A DNA stretch of 64,000 nucleotides from Acidobacteriota bacterium (GTDB lineage: Bacteria; Acidobacteriota; Terriglobia; Terriglobales; SCQP01). The stretch lies in assembly GCA_027459505.1 (NCBI GenBank), contig DAIDIE010000018.1:145571-209570 (forward strand). Reading direction: 5' to 3'. The first letter of the stretch is position 1. The number at the start of each line of letters is the position of its first letter. This document shows, piece by piece, positions 17,579-26,666 of this stretch. The notes beneath the pieces are model-generated. The model worked only from the letters and a program-made list of their open reading frames with translations. It did not search any database and was not told where the DNA came from. A program made the translations under genes and the position numbers.

Positions 17579-17986
17579 GTGGACACGATCAGCAAGGCAG
17601 AGCGATCTGCCGTGATGGCTAAAGTGCGTTCAAAGAATTCGCGGCCCGAAATGGAGGTGCGCAAGCTAGTTCATTCAATGGGCTTCCGCTACCGGCTTCA
17701 CGCGCGGGATCTTCCGGGATGCCCGGATTTGGTCTTTAGATCGCGCGCGAAGGTCATCTTCGTGCACGGGTGCTTCTGGCACCGGCACAACAGGTGCGCA
17801 CTGGCTCGAATGCCCAAGTCGCGAGTTGGCTTCTGGCGAACCAAGTTGGAAGCGAACAGGCAACGGGACTTCAGGAATCGACGCCAGCTCGTCAGGTTGG
17901 GGTGGAAGTGTCTCGTGATCTGGGAATGCGAAATTGGGAATGAGGAGCGGCTGCGAGCGCGGCTGAGGAGTTTTCTCGATGAATAG
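17579..17986 (+). CDS. vsr: Very-short-patch-repair endonuclease Vsr
   Basis: Nicks DNA 5' of T in T:G mismatches that arise when 5-methylcytosine deaminates, and so protects against mutation caused by the neighbouring methyltransferase. The 135-aa protein keeps the active-site residues Asp50, His63 and His68 and the structural zinc ligands Cys65, His70, Cys73 and Cys117, in nearly the same numbering as the E. coli enzyme. The GTG start at 17579 retains the family N-terminus (ERSAVMAKVRSKNSRPE). Its last bases overlap the methyltransferase start by 8 bp. Confidence 0.93.
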   Translation: MDTISKAERSAVMAKVRSKNSRPEMEVRKLVHSMGFRYRLHARDLPGCPDLVFRSRAKVIFVHGCFWHRHNRCALARMPKSRVGFWRTKLEANRQRDFRNRRQLVRLGWKCLVIWECEIGNEERLRARLRSFLDE

Positions 17987-19166
17987 CGTGGAGCTGTTTG
18001 CTGGCGCCGGAGGACTTGCAATAGGGATGTCCAATGCCGGTTTTCAACATGTTGCCGTGATCGAGCGCGATCACGACGCGTGCGAGACTTTCCGGGAAAA
18101 CCAGAGGCATCACTTGGGTTCTGTCGAGCGTTGGCCGCTTTTCGAGGGCGATGTCCGATCTTTCGACTACTCGCAAATCTCCAAGGAAGTCGCGGTTGTC
18201 TCCGGCGGACCCCCGTGTCAGCCGTTTTCATTGGGCGGAAAGCATCGGGGGCAGCAGGACAAGCGCGACATGTTTCCCGAGGCGGTCAGGGCCATCCGCG
18301 AACTGCGCCCTCGCGCCTTTGTTTTCGAGAATGTAAAAGGGTTGTTACGCGAGTCGTTTTCCGAGTACTTCGAGTACATTTACCTGCAACTCGCTTACCC
18401 AGGGCACGTCAGGAGGGCGGAGGAAAGCTGGCGCGAGCACCGCGGCCGCCTCGAACGTCATCACACGTCCAAAGAGCGCCGCCCAGAATATAAAGTGCTC
18501 TTTCAGTTGTTGAACGCGGCCAATTACGGTGTGCCGCAGAGAAGAGAGCGCGTCTTCTTCGTTGGCTTCAGAAGCGACATTGGCGCACGCTGGTCATTTC
18601 CCGAGCCGCGATGCTCGGAGGATTCGTTGCTGCGCTCTCAATGGATTTCGGGCGAGTATTGGGAACGGCATCGAATCGCCAAGCGCAACAGGTGCGTCCC
18701 CTCACCGAGGCAGGCGGCCAGAGTGGAGAAGCTTAGAACGATGTTGGGCGATGGCCGCGAGGCTTGGCGCACCGTTCGGGACGCCCTTCAAGGCCTACCG
18801 GACCCCGAAAGAGGGATGTCTGACAGCATTCCGAATCATGTGTATAATCCGGGCGCAAAGGCCTATCCAGGCCATACGGGCAGTCCTCTCGACGAACCAG
18901 CCAAGACCCTAAAAGCGGGGGATCACGGGGTTCCGGGCGGCGAAAACATGTTGGCAAGGCCGGACGGCAGTGTCCGCTATTTTACGGTCAGGGAAGCCGC
19001 GCGCTTGCAAACGTTTCCGGATGGTTATACATTCAGGGGGCCCTGGACTGAGGCGATGCGGCAGTTGGGGAATGCTGTTCCGGTTCTGTTGGGTGAAGTT
19101 GTGGCGCGGTCGGTGGCCGCCGCACTCAGGACAGTCGCCTCAGGTGCGGCGGAACGCCCGAAATGA
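17979..19166 (+). CDS. DNA (cytosine-5) methyltransferase of the type II R-M system
   Basis: Transfers a methyl group from S-adenosylmethionine to C5 of cytosine. Conserved motifs appear in order: I (ELFAGAGGLAIGM, residues 5-17), IV with catalytic Cys80 (GGPPCQPFS), VI (FENVKG, ~115-120), VIII (QRRERVFFVGFR, ~188-199), IX/X (REAARLQTFPDGY and QLGNAVPVLL near the C-terminus). 395 aa. It overlaps vsr by 8 bp and the endonuclease gene by 4 bp. The recognition site is not readable from the protein, but the partner endonuclease suggests CCGCGG. Confidence 0.95.
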   Translation: MNSVELFAGAGGLAIGMSNAGFQHVAVIERDHDACETFRENQRHHLGSVERWPLFEGDVRSFDYSQISKEVAVVSGGPPCQPFSLGGKHRGQQDKRDMFPEAVRAIRELRPRAFVFENVKGLLRESFSEYFEYIYLQLAYPGHVRRAEESWREHRGRLERHHTSKERRPEYKVLFQLLNAANYGVPQRRERVFFVGFRSDIGARWSFPEPRCSEDSLLRSQWISGEYWERHRIAKRNRCVPSPRQAARVEKLRTMLGDGREAWRTVRDALQGLPDPERGMSDSIPNHVYNPGAKAYPGHTGSPLDEPAKTLKAGDHGVPGGENMLARPDGSVRYFTVREAARLQTFPDGYTFRGPWTEAMRQLGNAVPVLLGEVVARSVAAALRTVASGAAERPK

Positions 19167-19822
19167 CCAACCCGTATAACCCTTTACACAAGACGAATCT
19201 TGGAAACAGCGTAGCAGAAGCGCTCCTGACCGTTAAAGTCGCCCCGCTCTCCGCGACGGCGGAACTGGATGGCGCCGGCGTGTACGCGATTTACTACACC
19301 GGCAACTTTCCGGCGTACCAACCGATCGCCCGCAAGAACCGCGAGGGCCAGTTCAGCCAACCCATTTACGTCGGCAAGGCCGTCCCCAAGGGAGCGAGAA
19401 AGGGTGGCCTCTCCTACGATGCCTCCAAGGGTGCGGCTTTGCGCGACCGGCTCCGCCAGCACGCCTCCTCAATTGACCAGGCTCAGAATATCCACCTCGT
19501 TGACTTTTTCTACCGGAGCCTGGTCGTGGATGATATCTGGATTCCGCTCGGCGAGAACATGATGATTGAACGCTTTAAACCGATCTGGAACGTACAGATT
19601 GATGGATTCGGGAACAAGGACCCCGGTCGAAGGCGAGCGGGACAGTTTCGTTCAAATTGGGATGTGCTTCATCCGGGGAGGGATTTTGCGGAGAAGCTCG
19701 CGACCAGCCCAATCACGCCCGAGACACTCCTTGCTCGCTTGGACGCCCTTTTCAGCGGCAAGGAAGTCCCGGAAGTTCCCCTGGAAGATGCCGCCGACAT
19801 TGGCAGTGCGGAAGAGGATTAG
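19163..19822 (+). CDS. Eco29kI-type GIY-YIG restriction endonuclease
   Basis: Type II restriction enzyme of the GIY-YIG nuclease superfamily. The signature pair is GVYAIYY (Tyr41) and PIYVGK (Tyr69), followed by ALRDRLRQH (Arg96, His100), a downstream Glu (Glu131 or Glu136) and Asn143 in IWNVQIDGFG, which is the layout of Eco29kI and its relatives. Phrases such as YYTGNFPAYQPIA and VGKAVPKGARKGG are close to that family. 219 aa; Eco29kI is of similar size and cuts CCGCGG, so the same site is predicted here, as an inference. The 4-bp ATGA overlap with the methyltransferase keeps both under common control; no C-protein gene is present. Confidence 0.88.
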   Translation: MTNPYNPLHKTNLGNSVAEALLTVKVAPLSATAELDGAGVYAIYYTGNFPAYQPIARKNREGQFSQPIYVGKAVPKGARKGGLSYDASKGAALRDRLRQHASSIDQAQNIHLVDFFYRSLVVDDIWIPLGENMMIERFKPIWNVQIDGFGNKDPGRRRAGQFRSNWDVLHPGRDFAEKLATSPITPETLLARLDALFSGKEVPEVPLEDAADIGSAEED

Positions 19823-19863
19823 CACGCTAATGCCGTGCGAAGCGCCGACTGTTGGCGGTTGGC

Positions 19864-19892
19864 TTGACACCGTCGCCGCGCTTGGGTACCGT
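19864..19892 (+). promoter_or_regulatory. Candidate sigma-70 promoter of araDAB
   Basis: A perfect TTGACA (19864-19869), a 17-bp spacer and a weak -10 TACCGT (19887-19892). Transcription would begin near 19899, about 38 bp before araD. The weak -10 fits a regulated promoter. Confidence 0.45.
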
Positions 19893-19902
19893 CAAAGAGC
19901 CG

Positions 19903-19914
19903 GTAAACGTTTTC
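19903..19914. promoter_or_regulatory. Candidate LacI-family operator upstream of araD
   Basis: GTAAACGTTTTC is a near-perfect palindrome (10 of 12 positions) with the central CG typical of LacI/GalR-family operators. It lies just after the predicted transcription start, where a repressor would block the promoter. No regulator gene is seen nearby. Confidence 0.45.
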
Positions 19915-19936
19915 TTTTTTTGCGAGGTCCCTGTCC

Positions 19937-20629
19937 GTGCTCCTGCCTCAGTTGCGCTCCGCCGTGCTCGACGCCAACCTCGAACTGGTCCGCCGCGGTC
20001 TGGTGCTCTACACCTTTGGAAATGCCAGTGGAATCGATCGTGAGCGCGGCCTGGTCGCCATCAAGCCCAGTGGTGTTCCTTACGACGAACTCCGCCCCGA
20101 GCACATGGTCATCACCGATCTCAGCGGCAAAATCGTGGAGGGCACGCTGCGCCCATCCTCGGATTTGCCTACCCACCTGGTCCTCTACCGTGCCTTCCCC
20201 AACGTTGGCGGAATCGCCCATACCCACTCCGAACATGCCACCGCCTGGGCGCAGGCGCGCAAGGCCATCCCCTGCCTGGGAACCACACACGCGGATTACT
20301 TCCACGGCCCCGTCCCGGTGACCGAACCGATGACCGATGCGGAGATCGCTTCGGCTTACGAGGCCAATACCGGTGAGGTGATTGTTCGCGCGGTGACCCC
20401 GGAGCGCGCTATGGCGGTTCCCGCGGTGCTGGTCGCCAACCATGGTCCATTTGCCTGGGGTCCGGACCCGGCCGCGGCAGCTCATAACGCGGTGATTCTC
20501 GAAGCGGTCGCCCGCATGGCCTGGATCACCTTCGGCATCAACAGCACCGCGCAGCAGGTACAAAAGGCGCTGCACGATAAGCATTACTTGCGCAAGCACG
20601 GCGCTAACGCGTATTACGGGCAGAAATAG
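19937..20629 (+). CDS. araD: L-ribulose-5-phosphate 4-epimerase
   Basis: Converts L-ribulose 5-phosphate to D-xylulose 5-phosphate, the last step of L-arabinose breakdown before the pentose phosphate pathway. Class II aldolase-type fold: the zinc-binding His pair is in [11 protein letters not shown], and the third metal His lies in [12 protein letters not shown]. The phosphate/substrate segments [10 protein letters not shown] and [12 protein letters not shown] are typical. 230 aa, as in E. coli AraD. The GTG at 19937 is used, preceded by GCGAGG. First gene of an araD-araA-araB operon. Confidence 0.93.
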   Translation: MLLPQLRSAVLDANLELVRRGLVLYTFGNASGIDRERGLVAIKPSGVPYDELRPEHMVITDLSGKIVEGTLRPSSDLPTHLVLYRAFPNVGGIAHTHSEHATAWAQARKAIPCLGTTHADYFHGPVPVTEPMTDAEIASAYEANTGEVIVRAVTPERAMAVPAVLVANHGPFAWGPDPAAAAHNAVILEAVARMAWITFGINSTAQQVQKALHDKHYLRKHGANAYYGQK

Positions 20630-20720
20630 CCCAGTTGAATTGCAGGAAGCGCGGCACTCCAGCCGTTTGGCTTTTGGCGAGCGAAAAACATTCATTGCGA
20701 CGAAACGAGAAGGAGCAGGC

Positions 20721-22214
20721 TTGAATTTCAAGAAACTGGAAGTTTGGTTTGCCACCGGAAGCCAGCATCTCTATGGCCCCAAGACGCTGGAACAAGTGGC
20801 CGAGAATGCGCGCACCATTGCCGAATCGCTGGACAAAGCGCGGGAAATTCCGGTTTCCATCGTTTTTAAGCCGGTGTTGACCGGTCCCGAGGCCATTCAC
20901 CAGCTTTGTCTTGATGCCAACGCCGCCCCGAACTGTATCGGGCTCATCACCTGGATGCACACCTTCTCGCCGGCCCGCATGTGGATTGCGGGACTGCGCG
21001 CCCTGCGCAAGCCTTTCGCGCATCTGCATACCCAGTTCAATCGCGATTTGCCTTGGTCCACGATTGACATGGACTTTATGAACCTCAACCAGGCGGCGCA
21101 TGGGGACCGTGAATTTGGGTACGGCGCCACACGGCTGGGACTGGAACGCAAGGTCATTGTGGGGTTCTGGCAGGATGGCGCCGTGCTCGAGCAACTCGGG
21201 CGTTGGACCCGCACCGCCGCCGCCTGGCATGATTCGCAAGGCATGAAGATCGCCCGTTTTGGCGACAACATGCGGCAGGTCGCCGTCACTGAAGGCGATA
21301 AGGTCGAAGCCCAGATCCGTTTCGGGTACGCCGTCAACGGCTATGGCGTTGGCGAATTGGTCAACGCCATCCAGAAGGTCACTGATGCCGAGGTGGACAA
21401 GCTCCTCAAGGTGTACGCCTCGCAGTATGAACTGTCGCACGCGCTGCGGGATCAAGGTGGTCATCACGACTCGCTCCGTGAAGCCGCCCGCATTGAAGTT
21501 GGATTGCGCGCGTTTCTGGAGGCGGGCGGCTTTAAGGCGTTTACCGATACCTTCGAGGACCTCCACGGCCTGAAACAACTTCCTGGCATTGCCGTGCAGC
21601 GTCTGATGAACGACGGCTACGGGTTCGGCGCCGAAGGCGATTGGAAGACCGCCGCACTGGTGCGCTCGATGAAAGTCATGGGTTCCGGGCTTCCGGGCGG
21701 CACCTCGTTTATGGAGGACTACACCTATCACCTGCGCGATGGCGGCAAGGTGCTGGGGTCCCACATGCTGGAGCTCTGTCCCTCCATTGCCGCCGGCAAG
21801 GTGCGTGCCGAGGTGCATCCTCTCTCGATCGGCGGTAAAGCGGATCCCGTGCGGCTGGTTTTCACCACCCCCGCGGGTCCGGCGATCAACGCTTCGATCA
21901 TTGATATGGGCACTCGTTTCCGCATGATTGTCAATGCCGTTGATGTGATTGCGCCGGATGCGCCCCTGCCGAAGCTGCCGGTGGCCAGCGCGGTCTGGGT
22001 GCCCCGTCCGGACCTCAAAGTTGCGGCCACTGCGTGGATCTATGCGGGCGGCGCGCATCATACCGGTTTCAGTCAGTCGGTCACGGCGGAGCAATTAGAA
22101 GACTTCGCCGCTATGGCGGGCATCGAGTACCTGCAGATTGACCAGAACACAACCGTTTCCGGCTTTCGCAAGGAATTACGCTGGAACGAGGCCTTCTACC
22201 GGCTGGGGCACTAA
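20721..22214 (+). CDS. araA: L-arabinose isomerase
   Basis: Isomerises L-arabinose to L-ribulose, the first step of the pathway. The N-terminus [15 protein letters not shown] and segments such as [29 protein letters not shown] and [12 protein letters not shown] are diagnostic. Metal-binding Glu/His residues fall in those blocks. 497 aa compared with 500 in E. coli. The TTG start at 20721 is chosen because AAGGAG lies seven bases upstream and the protein then begins at the family N-terminus; the frame is open about 80 bp farther 5'. Confidence 0.96.
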   Translation: MNFKKLEVWFATGSQHLYGPKTLEQVAENARTIAESLDKAREIPVSIVFKPVLTGPEAIHQLCLDANAAPNCIGLITWMHTFSPARMWIAGLRALRKPFAHLHTQFNRDLPWSTIDMDFMNLNQAAHGDREFGYGATRLGLERKVIVGFWQDGAVLEQLGRWTRTAAAWHDSQGMKIARFGDNMRQVAVTEGDKVEAQIRFGYAVNGYGVGELVNAIQKVTDAEVDKLLKVYASQYELSHALRDQGGHHDSLREAARIEVGLRAFLEAGGFKAFTDTFEDLHGLKQLPGIAVQRLMNDGYGFGAEGDWKTAALVRSMKVMGSGLPGGTSFMEDYTYHLRDGGKVLGSHMLELCPSIAAGKVRAEVHPLSIGGKADPVRLVFTTPAGPAINASIIDMGTRFRMIVNAVDVIAPDAPLPKLPVASAVWVPRPDLKVAATAWIYAGGAHHTGFSQSVTAEQLEDFAAMAGIEYLQIDQNTTVSGFRKELRWNEAFYRLGH

Positions 22215-22244
22215 ACGGACGAAGTTGGTGGAAAGCGAGGAGCA

Positions 22245-23831
22245 ATGGCGAAAGTTGCCGGAGTTGATTTCGGAACGCTGAGCGTGCGCGTATCGATCGT
22301 AGACAGCGAGCGTGGTCTGCTGGGCTCCGAGCTGGCCGAATATCCACTGCATCGCAAGCGCGAAGATCCCGAGTACGCCACCCAGTCCCATGAGGACCAC
22401 ATGCGCGCTCTGGCGCAAGCCAGCCGCGCGGCGCTGGCCAAGACCGGTGTGGACGGGCAGGAGATCGAGGCGATCGCATTGGACACCACCGGTTCCTCGG
22501 TGATTCCAGTCGACAACAACATGCAGCCGCTGGGCGAGTACTACCTGTGGTGCGACCATCGCGCCAAGAACGAAGCGGCGGAGATCACCGCGGCGGCGCA
22601 TCGCGAGGGACTGAAAGCCATTGAATGGTGTGGCGGTGTCTACTCCTCGGAATGGGGTTTTTCCAAGCTGCTGCACTGGTTGCGGCATAATCCGGAAAAA
22701 CGCGCTCAACTGGCCTCGGCCTTTGAGCATTGCGACATGGTCGCTGCCACCCTTTGCGGCATCACCGAGCCGCGCAAAGTGAAACGCAGCATCTGCGCCA
22801 TGGGGCACAAATGGCTGTGGAACGAAGCCCTGGGCGGCCTTCCCCCGGAGGCCTTCCTGGTCAAGGTCGACCCGTTGCTCAAGGGTATACGCGAAAAACT
22901 GCAAGGCGACTACGCCACCTCCGACCGCTTGGCTGGGCATCTCAGCCCCTTTTGGGCGGAGCAACTGGGACTGCGGGCGGGAATCCCGGTTCCGGTAGGC
23001 GCCTTTGACGCGCACTGGGATGCGATTGGCGCCGGCTGCCGTACCGACGACATGGTCAACGTGGTCGGCACCTCGACCTGCATCATTGGCATCACTCCCT
23101 CGACAAACCTGGTGCCCGGCGTTTGCGGCGTGGTTGAGGGCAGCGTCCATCCACAGCGCACGGGCATTGAGGCGGGCTTGTCCGCGGTCGGCGATATCTT
23201 TGAGGCCATCGCGCGGCGCGCCGGTACTGACGTTGCCAGCCTGAGCGCCGGTCTGGAGAGCTACCGTGCTGGACAGACCAGGCTACTGCGCCTCACCTGG
23301 GACAATGGTGATCGCACGGTTCTGGTCAATCCCAACCTGCGTGGCGTGACCCTGGGCTGGAACTTGCAATCAACCGCGCAGGATGAGCTGTTTGCCGCCA
23401 TCGAGGGCACCGCGTTCCATACCCGTGTCATCCTTGACCGCATGGCCGAACACGGCGTTAACATACGCCGCGTCATCAACGCCGGCGGTATTCCCCAGAA
23501 AAACGACGTCCTGAACCAGGTTTACGCCAACGTTTTGGGGCGGCCGGTGCTCGTTCCGCAAGGCAATGTAGTGAGCCTGGGGGCAGCCATCTTTGCCTTC
23601 TTGGCTGCGGGGGTGTTCAAGACGGTCGAAGAGGCGCAGGAAAAAATTAGTCCCCCGCTCAAAACCTTCACCCCCGATCCAGCCGCACAGAAGGTCTATC
23701 AGGTGCTCTACCCCCTATTTCGCCAGCTCTACTTCGCGTTAGGACAACAGGGTGAGTTCAGCGCCATTCTCCCCACCCTGATCAATACCGCTGCGACTGC
23801 ACACCTGCGGAACGACGAGGCTGCAGTCTGA
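22245..23831 (+). CDS. araB: L-ribulokinase
   Basis: ATP-dependent FGGY-family kinase that phosphorylates L-ribulose. The N-terminal phosphate-binding loop is GVDFGTLSVRVSIVD; IALDTTGSSVIPVD and the glycine-rich INAGGIPQKNDVLNQVYANV near the C-terminus are typical of ribulokinase. 528 aa. ATG start directly preceded by GAGGAGCA. With araD and araA it makes the complete arabinose-to-xylulose-5-phosphate route; no arabinose transporter or AraR-like regulator is encoded in the window. Confidence 0.95.
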   Translation: MAKVAGVDFGTLSVRVSIVDSERGLLGSELAEYPLHRKREDPEYATQSHEDHMRALAQASRAALAKTGVDGQEIEAIALDTTGSSVIPVDNNMQPLGEYYLWCDHRAKNEAAEITAAAHREGLKAIEWCGGVYSSEWGFSKLLHWLRHNPEKRAQLASAFEHCDMVAATLCGITEPRKVKRSICAMGHKWLWNEALGGLPPEAFLVKVDPLLKGIREKLQGDYATSDRLAGHLSPFWAEQLGLRAGIPVPVGAFDAHWDAIGAGCRTDDMVNVVGTSTCIIGITPSTNLVPGVCGVVEGSVHPQRTGIEAGLSAVGDIFEAIARRAGTDVASLSAGLESYRAGQTRLLRLTWDNGDRTVLVNPNLRGVTLGWNLQSTAQDELFAAIEGTAFHTRVILDRMAEHGVNIRRVINAGGIPQKNDVLNQVYANVLGRPVLVPQGNVVSLGAAIFAFLAAGVFKTVEEAQEKISPPLKTFTPDPAAQKVYQVLYPLFRQLYFALGQQGEFSAILPTLINTAATAHLRNDEAAV

Positions 23832-23911
23832 ACGAGTCAGGGCTGAGTCGAACTGATGTTGAATTCGAGATTACCGCCGGATGAGTGCCGAAGAATAAAA
23901 GTGGCCGTGCC
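23832..23911 (+). repeat. Interspersed repeat, copy C (short, internally deleted)
   Basis: The 80 bp fill the whole gap between the convergent araB and ctaA stops. Both ends of the family are kept (ACGAGTCAGGGCTGAGTCG at the left, AATAAAAGTGGCCGTGCC at the right) and the TCGAAC half of the internal inverted repeat, but the middle is missing. Confidence 0.75.
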
Positions 23912-23913
23912 TC

Positions 23914-24897
23914 TTAGCTTTGGTTGATCGCCGGTGGTGTGGCCAGTTGTTCCAGAATCAGCAGCACCATCGCCGTCCATAGCAGGTAGGCGCCGCACAG
24001 GTGCACGATCTGCATCCAGACTGGCGCCAGCAGCAGGATGTTGATCACGCCCAGTACCAGTTCCGTTGCCAGCAGGGAAAGGACGGCGAGGCTGAGCTGG
24101 CGCTGGAGATGATCCGCGGCGCGCCGCAAACTCCGTATCGCCCAGATTGCAAGCACGATGGCCAGGCTGGCCGCCACGAACGGATGAAAGACTCGGGCGC
24201 GCAGGAGCGCCGGCGCGGCATGGGAAAAGTCCAGCCGGAAAGCTCCCGGCAGGCTCTGAGAAGGAAACAACGTATCGCCCAGGGCGGCAATCACTCCGGT
24301 AATGCCAATGGCGATGATGGTGAGAACGATCCCCAGTGCGCGCCGCGCGCGAGGGTTATTCCGGAAGCGCGCCAGGGGGTGCCCCGCCGCTGAACGCGAT
24401 GCCCACCAGGCCGTCATGGCCAGAAAACCTATAAGTAGAAACGTGTTGATCAGGTGGATGGAAAGATAAACCGCACGCGTCCAGGAGGCGTTCTGGCCCA
24501 CTTGGTGGAACAACACCAGCGCGGCCCCAATCAGAGCTTCGTCGAACAGAAAGATGGCGGAAAGCAGCGCCGCCCCGCGTACACCACGTCCGCGCGGATA
24601 TAAACGGAACGCCAGCACGAACATGATCAGGACCAGGATGACGTCAATTCCGCTGGAGGCGCGGTGCGCCAACTCGATCAGGGTTGCCGTCTTGGGTTGC
24701 GAGGGCAGCACCACACCCTCGCACAGGGGCCAATGCGCACCACACCCCGCTCCCGAGCCGGAGGCGCGCACGTACGCGCCCCACAGCGCCACAGCCAGGT
24801 TGTAGACCAGCGTCCCCCACGCCAGGCGGGCGAACCAGCCGCGCCCCGGGCTGGCGGTCGCCGCCTGGTCCGGCCGGTTCATTAGCGTTTGCGGCAT
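23914..24897 (-). CDS. ctaA: Heme A synthase (CtaA/COX15)
   Basis: Membrane enzyme that oxidises the C8 methyl of heme O to make heme A for cytochrome c oxidase. Eight hydrophobic segments are visible, in two similar halves, with haem-ligand histidines in IELAHRASS, SIHLINTF, RVFHPFVA and QIVHLCGAY. The extracytoplasmic loop GSGAGCGAHWPLCEG carries the Cys pair found in many bacterial CtaA proteins. 327 aa from ATG 24897; a second ATG lies at 24882. The long in-frame extension upstream has no family similarity and overlaps the next gene. Implies an aerobic chain with an aa3-type oxidase. Confidence 0.88.
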   Translation of the reverse strand: MPQTLMNRPDQAATASPGRGWFARLAWGTLVYNLAVALWGAYVRASGSGAGCGAHWPLCEGVVLPSQPKTATLIELAHRASSGIDVILVLIMFVLAFRLYPRGRGVRGAALLSAIFLFDEALIGAALVLFHQVGQNASWTRAVYLSIHLINTFLLIGFLAMTAWWASRSAAGHPLARFRNNPRARRALGIVLTIIAIGITGVIAALGDTLFPSQSLPGAFRLDFSHAAPALLRARVFHPFVAASLAIVLAIWAIRSLRRAADHLQRQLSLAVLSLLATELVLGVINILLLAPVWMQIVHLCGAYLLWTAMVLLILEQLATPPAINQS

Positions 24898-24983
24898 CTG
24901 CCTTTTATGCTCCTTCTCTTTATTGTACGGCGCAGGAGCACGCAGTTCTCCCCGGAACGCCCGGCGGCACGCTAGAACAACCG

Positions 24984-26540
24984 CTATTCGGGAGGAAGAA
25001 TGGTGATTTGCGATCCCTCGTGTGCCGCGCCGTGTTCTTGCACTGGGCGGTAATGCGTCACCATATTTTGATAGCGCGTCAGGACTTGCAATTGTGCTTT
25101 GGCGAAGGCGGCGTATTGCGGGTGGCGGCTTTGCAGCAGGTTGGTAAAAATTAAACGCGCCAGGTCCCATTGCCGGGCGGTGAAGGCAATGGAGCCCAGA
25201 TCCGACAGCAGTTGTTCGTTCCCGGGGCTGAGAGTCAGTGCGTGCTTCGCATCCGCAACACCCTGCCGGGTATCGCCGGAATAGGTCTCCGCCCAAGCCA
25301 GCAGATCGTAGTTGAAGGCGAAATGCGGATTCAGTTGAACTGCCTTGCGCATGACGGGAACCAGCGTCCGTACGTTTGCCCGTGACGGGGAACTCTGCCG
25401 AACGCTGAAGGCATATTCGTAATAAGGACGGAAATCGGCCGGCTGGCGATTCACCGCCTGCCGCAGGATCGGCACCGCCTCAGCCGAGCGGCCCTGCTGG
25501 ATCAGCGCCGCTCCCAATGCCGCCGCCGCCGCGGTATTGGCCGGATCCTGTTTGAGGATCTGCTCGAGTTCAGCCGTACCTTTTGCAGCCAGGCTTTCAA
25601 CGTGCCCGTCACAATCGGCCTGCACGGTCTGTGCCTGCTCCGCCGAGACCGGTTCAACCTGGAAGTCCCGGGCGCGCATCGGCATTTTCAGCTTGGTGCG
25701 GGACACGTAGATCCGGCCGCTCGCGAAGTAACGGATCAAATCGCGTGTGAGCTGCTTGCTGCTTTCCGCGAAGGCAACCTGGATCGCGCCATCGATGTTT
25801 CCGTTTGACTGACCCTGGAGAGCGACAAACCTGCTCAATTGCGGCAGCTCGCTATTGTCGATAAAAAAATGGATTGCTAGCCACGACTCAGCGTAGAAGA
25901 CGTTGCGGTGGTCGTGGTCGTCGTTGTACATGGGGGAATTACTGGTGACGCTGAACAATTGGTCGAGCGGAAGAAAGCTGGAGTGCTGCAACACATAGAC
26001 CAGACCGCGGGGTGGCTCCCCGAGGGTGATGTTGTCATAGCGCAGGTCCAACGACGAGTAGTATTCCGCCAGCCCCTCGTTCATCCAGAGGGGGATGGGC
26101 GAAAAATTGTCGCGCAGCACGCTGTGAGTATATTCGTGCAGGGCGCTTTCCATCTGCCCATCGCCGTATTGATTGCCGTCCACCAGAATGAAATTGCGAT
26201 CCCGCCCGGGGATAAAAATGCCCGCCGCTGTGATGGGCTTTCCGTGCCAAAGGGGGAGATGCTGCTTCATCTCTTTGTTGTTCCGGAAGGCGAGAATGTA
26301 CAGCGGGGTTGATGTCTGCCCCCGTCCCTGGAGCACGCGCTGCTCGAAAACCGCGTGCATGCGTTCAAACTCCAGCAGCGTCTTTCGCGCGTCACTCTGC
26401 CCAAGGTCGGTATACATCACAAAGTGCGGCGAGGTCACTCGCAGCCAGTTCGGCTTGCGCGCCCAAAGTGGGCTGGAGACCAGGCCACAGATCGTGAGGC
26501 AGAGAATGGTTCGAGAAACACGGGTGAAAAGGGGCGCCAT
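24984..26540 (-). CDS. Exported zinc metallopeptidase-like protein with TPR repeats
   Basis: The N-terminal hydrophobic segment (residues 8-27) looks like a signal peptide. The catalytic-type domain has HEYTH at 135-139, an HExxH variant in which Tyr and Thr fill the spacer, and NEGLAEYY at 154-161 supplies the third zinc ligand Glu and a gluzincin-like layout. From about residue 310 several TPR units follow (AAALGAALIQQGRSAEAVPIL and others), likely for protein binding. 518 aa. The start is supported by AAAGGAACGAC before ATG. Substrate and partner are unknown; the family resembles DUF1570-like putative peptidases. Confidence 0.8.
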   Translation of the reverse strand: MAPLFTRVSRTILCLTICGLVSSPLWARKPNWLRVTSPHFVMYTDLGQSDARKTLLEFERMHAVFEQRVLQGRGQTSTPLYILAFRNNKEMKQHLPLWHGKPITAAGIFIPGRDRNFILVDGNQYGDGQMESALHEYTHSVLRDNFSPIPLWMNEGLAEYYSSLDLRYDNITLGEPPRGLVYVLQHSSFLPLDQLFSVTSNSPMYNDDHDHRNVFYAESWLAIHFFIDNSELPQLSRFVALQGQSNGNIDGAIQVAFAESSKQLTRDLIRYFASGRIYVSRTKLKMPMRARDFQVEPVSAEQAQTVQADCDGHVESLAAKGTAELEQILKQDPANTAAAAALGAALIQQGRSAEAVPILRQAVNRQPADFRPYYEYAFSVRQSSPSRANVRTLVPVMRKAVQLNPHFAFNYDLLAWAETYSGDTRQGVADAKHALTLSPGNEQLLSDLGSIAFTARQWDLARLIFTNLLQSRHPQYAAFAKAQLQVLTRYQNMVTHYRPVQEHGAAHEGSQITILPPE

Positions 26541-26666
26541 GTCGTTCCTTTGAGGTCAGCAGAAGTTATAACGGGCGGCGTCATAAACGTCAAGAGCGGC
26601 GGTCAACGGCGATCAAGGGCGCAACCCGGTTGGGGCTCAAGCGCCCCCTCCTGTTAAAGTGAGTCC

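Noticed and set aside
20604..22094. 496-codon open frame on the minus strand
   Set aside because: It lies exactly antisense to araA, a clearly conserved gene; long antisense frames arise easily in GC-rich DNA. No family similarity.
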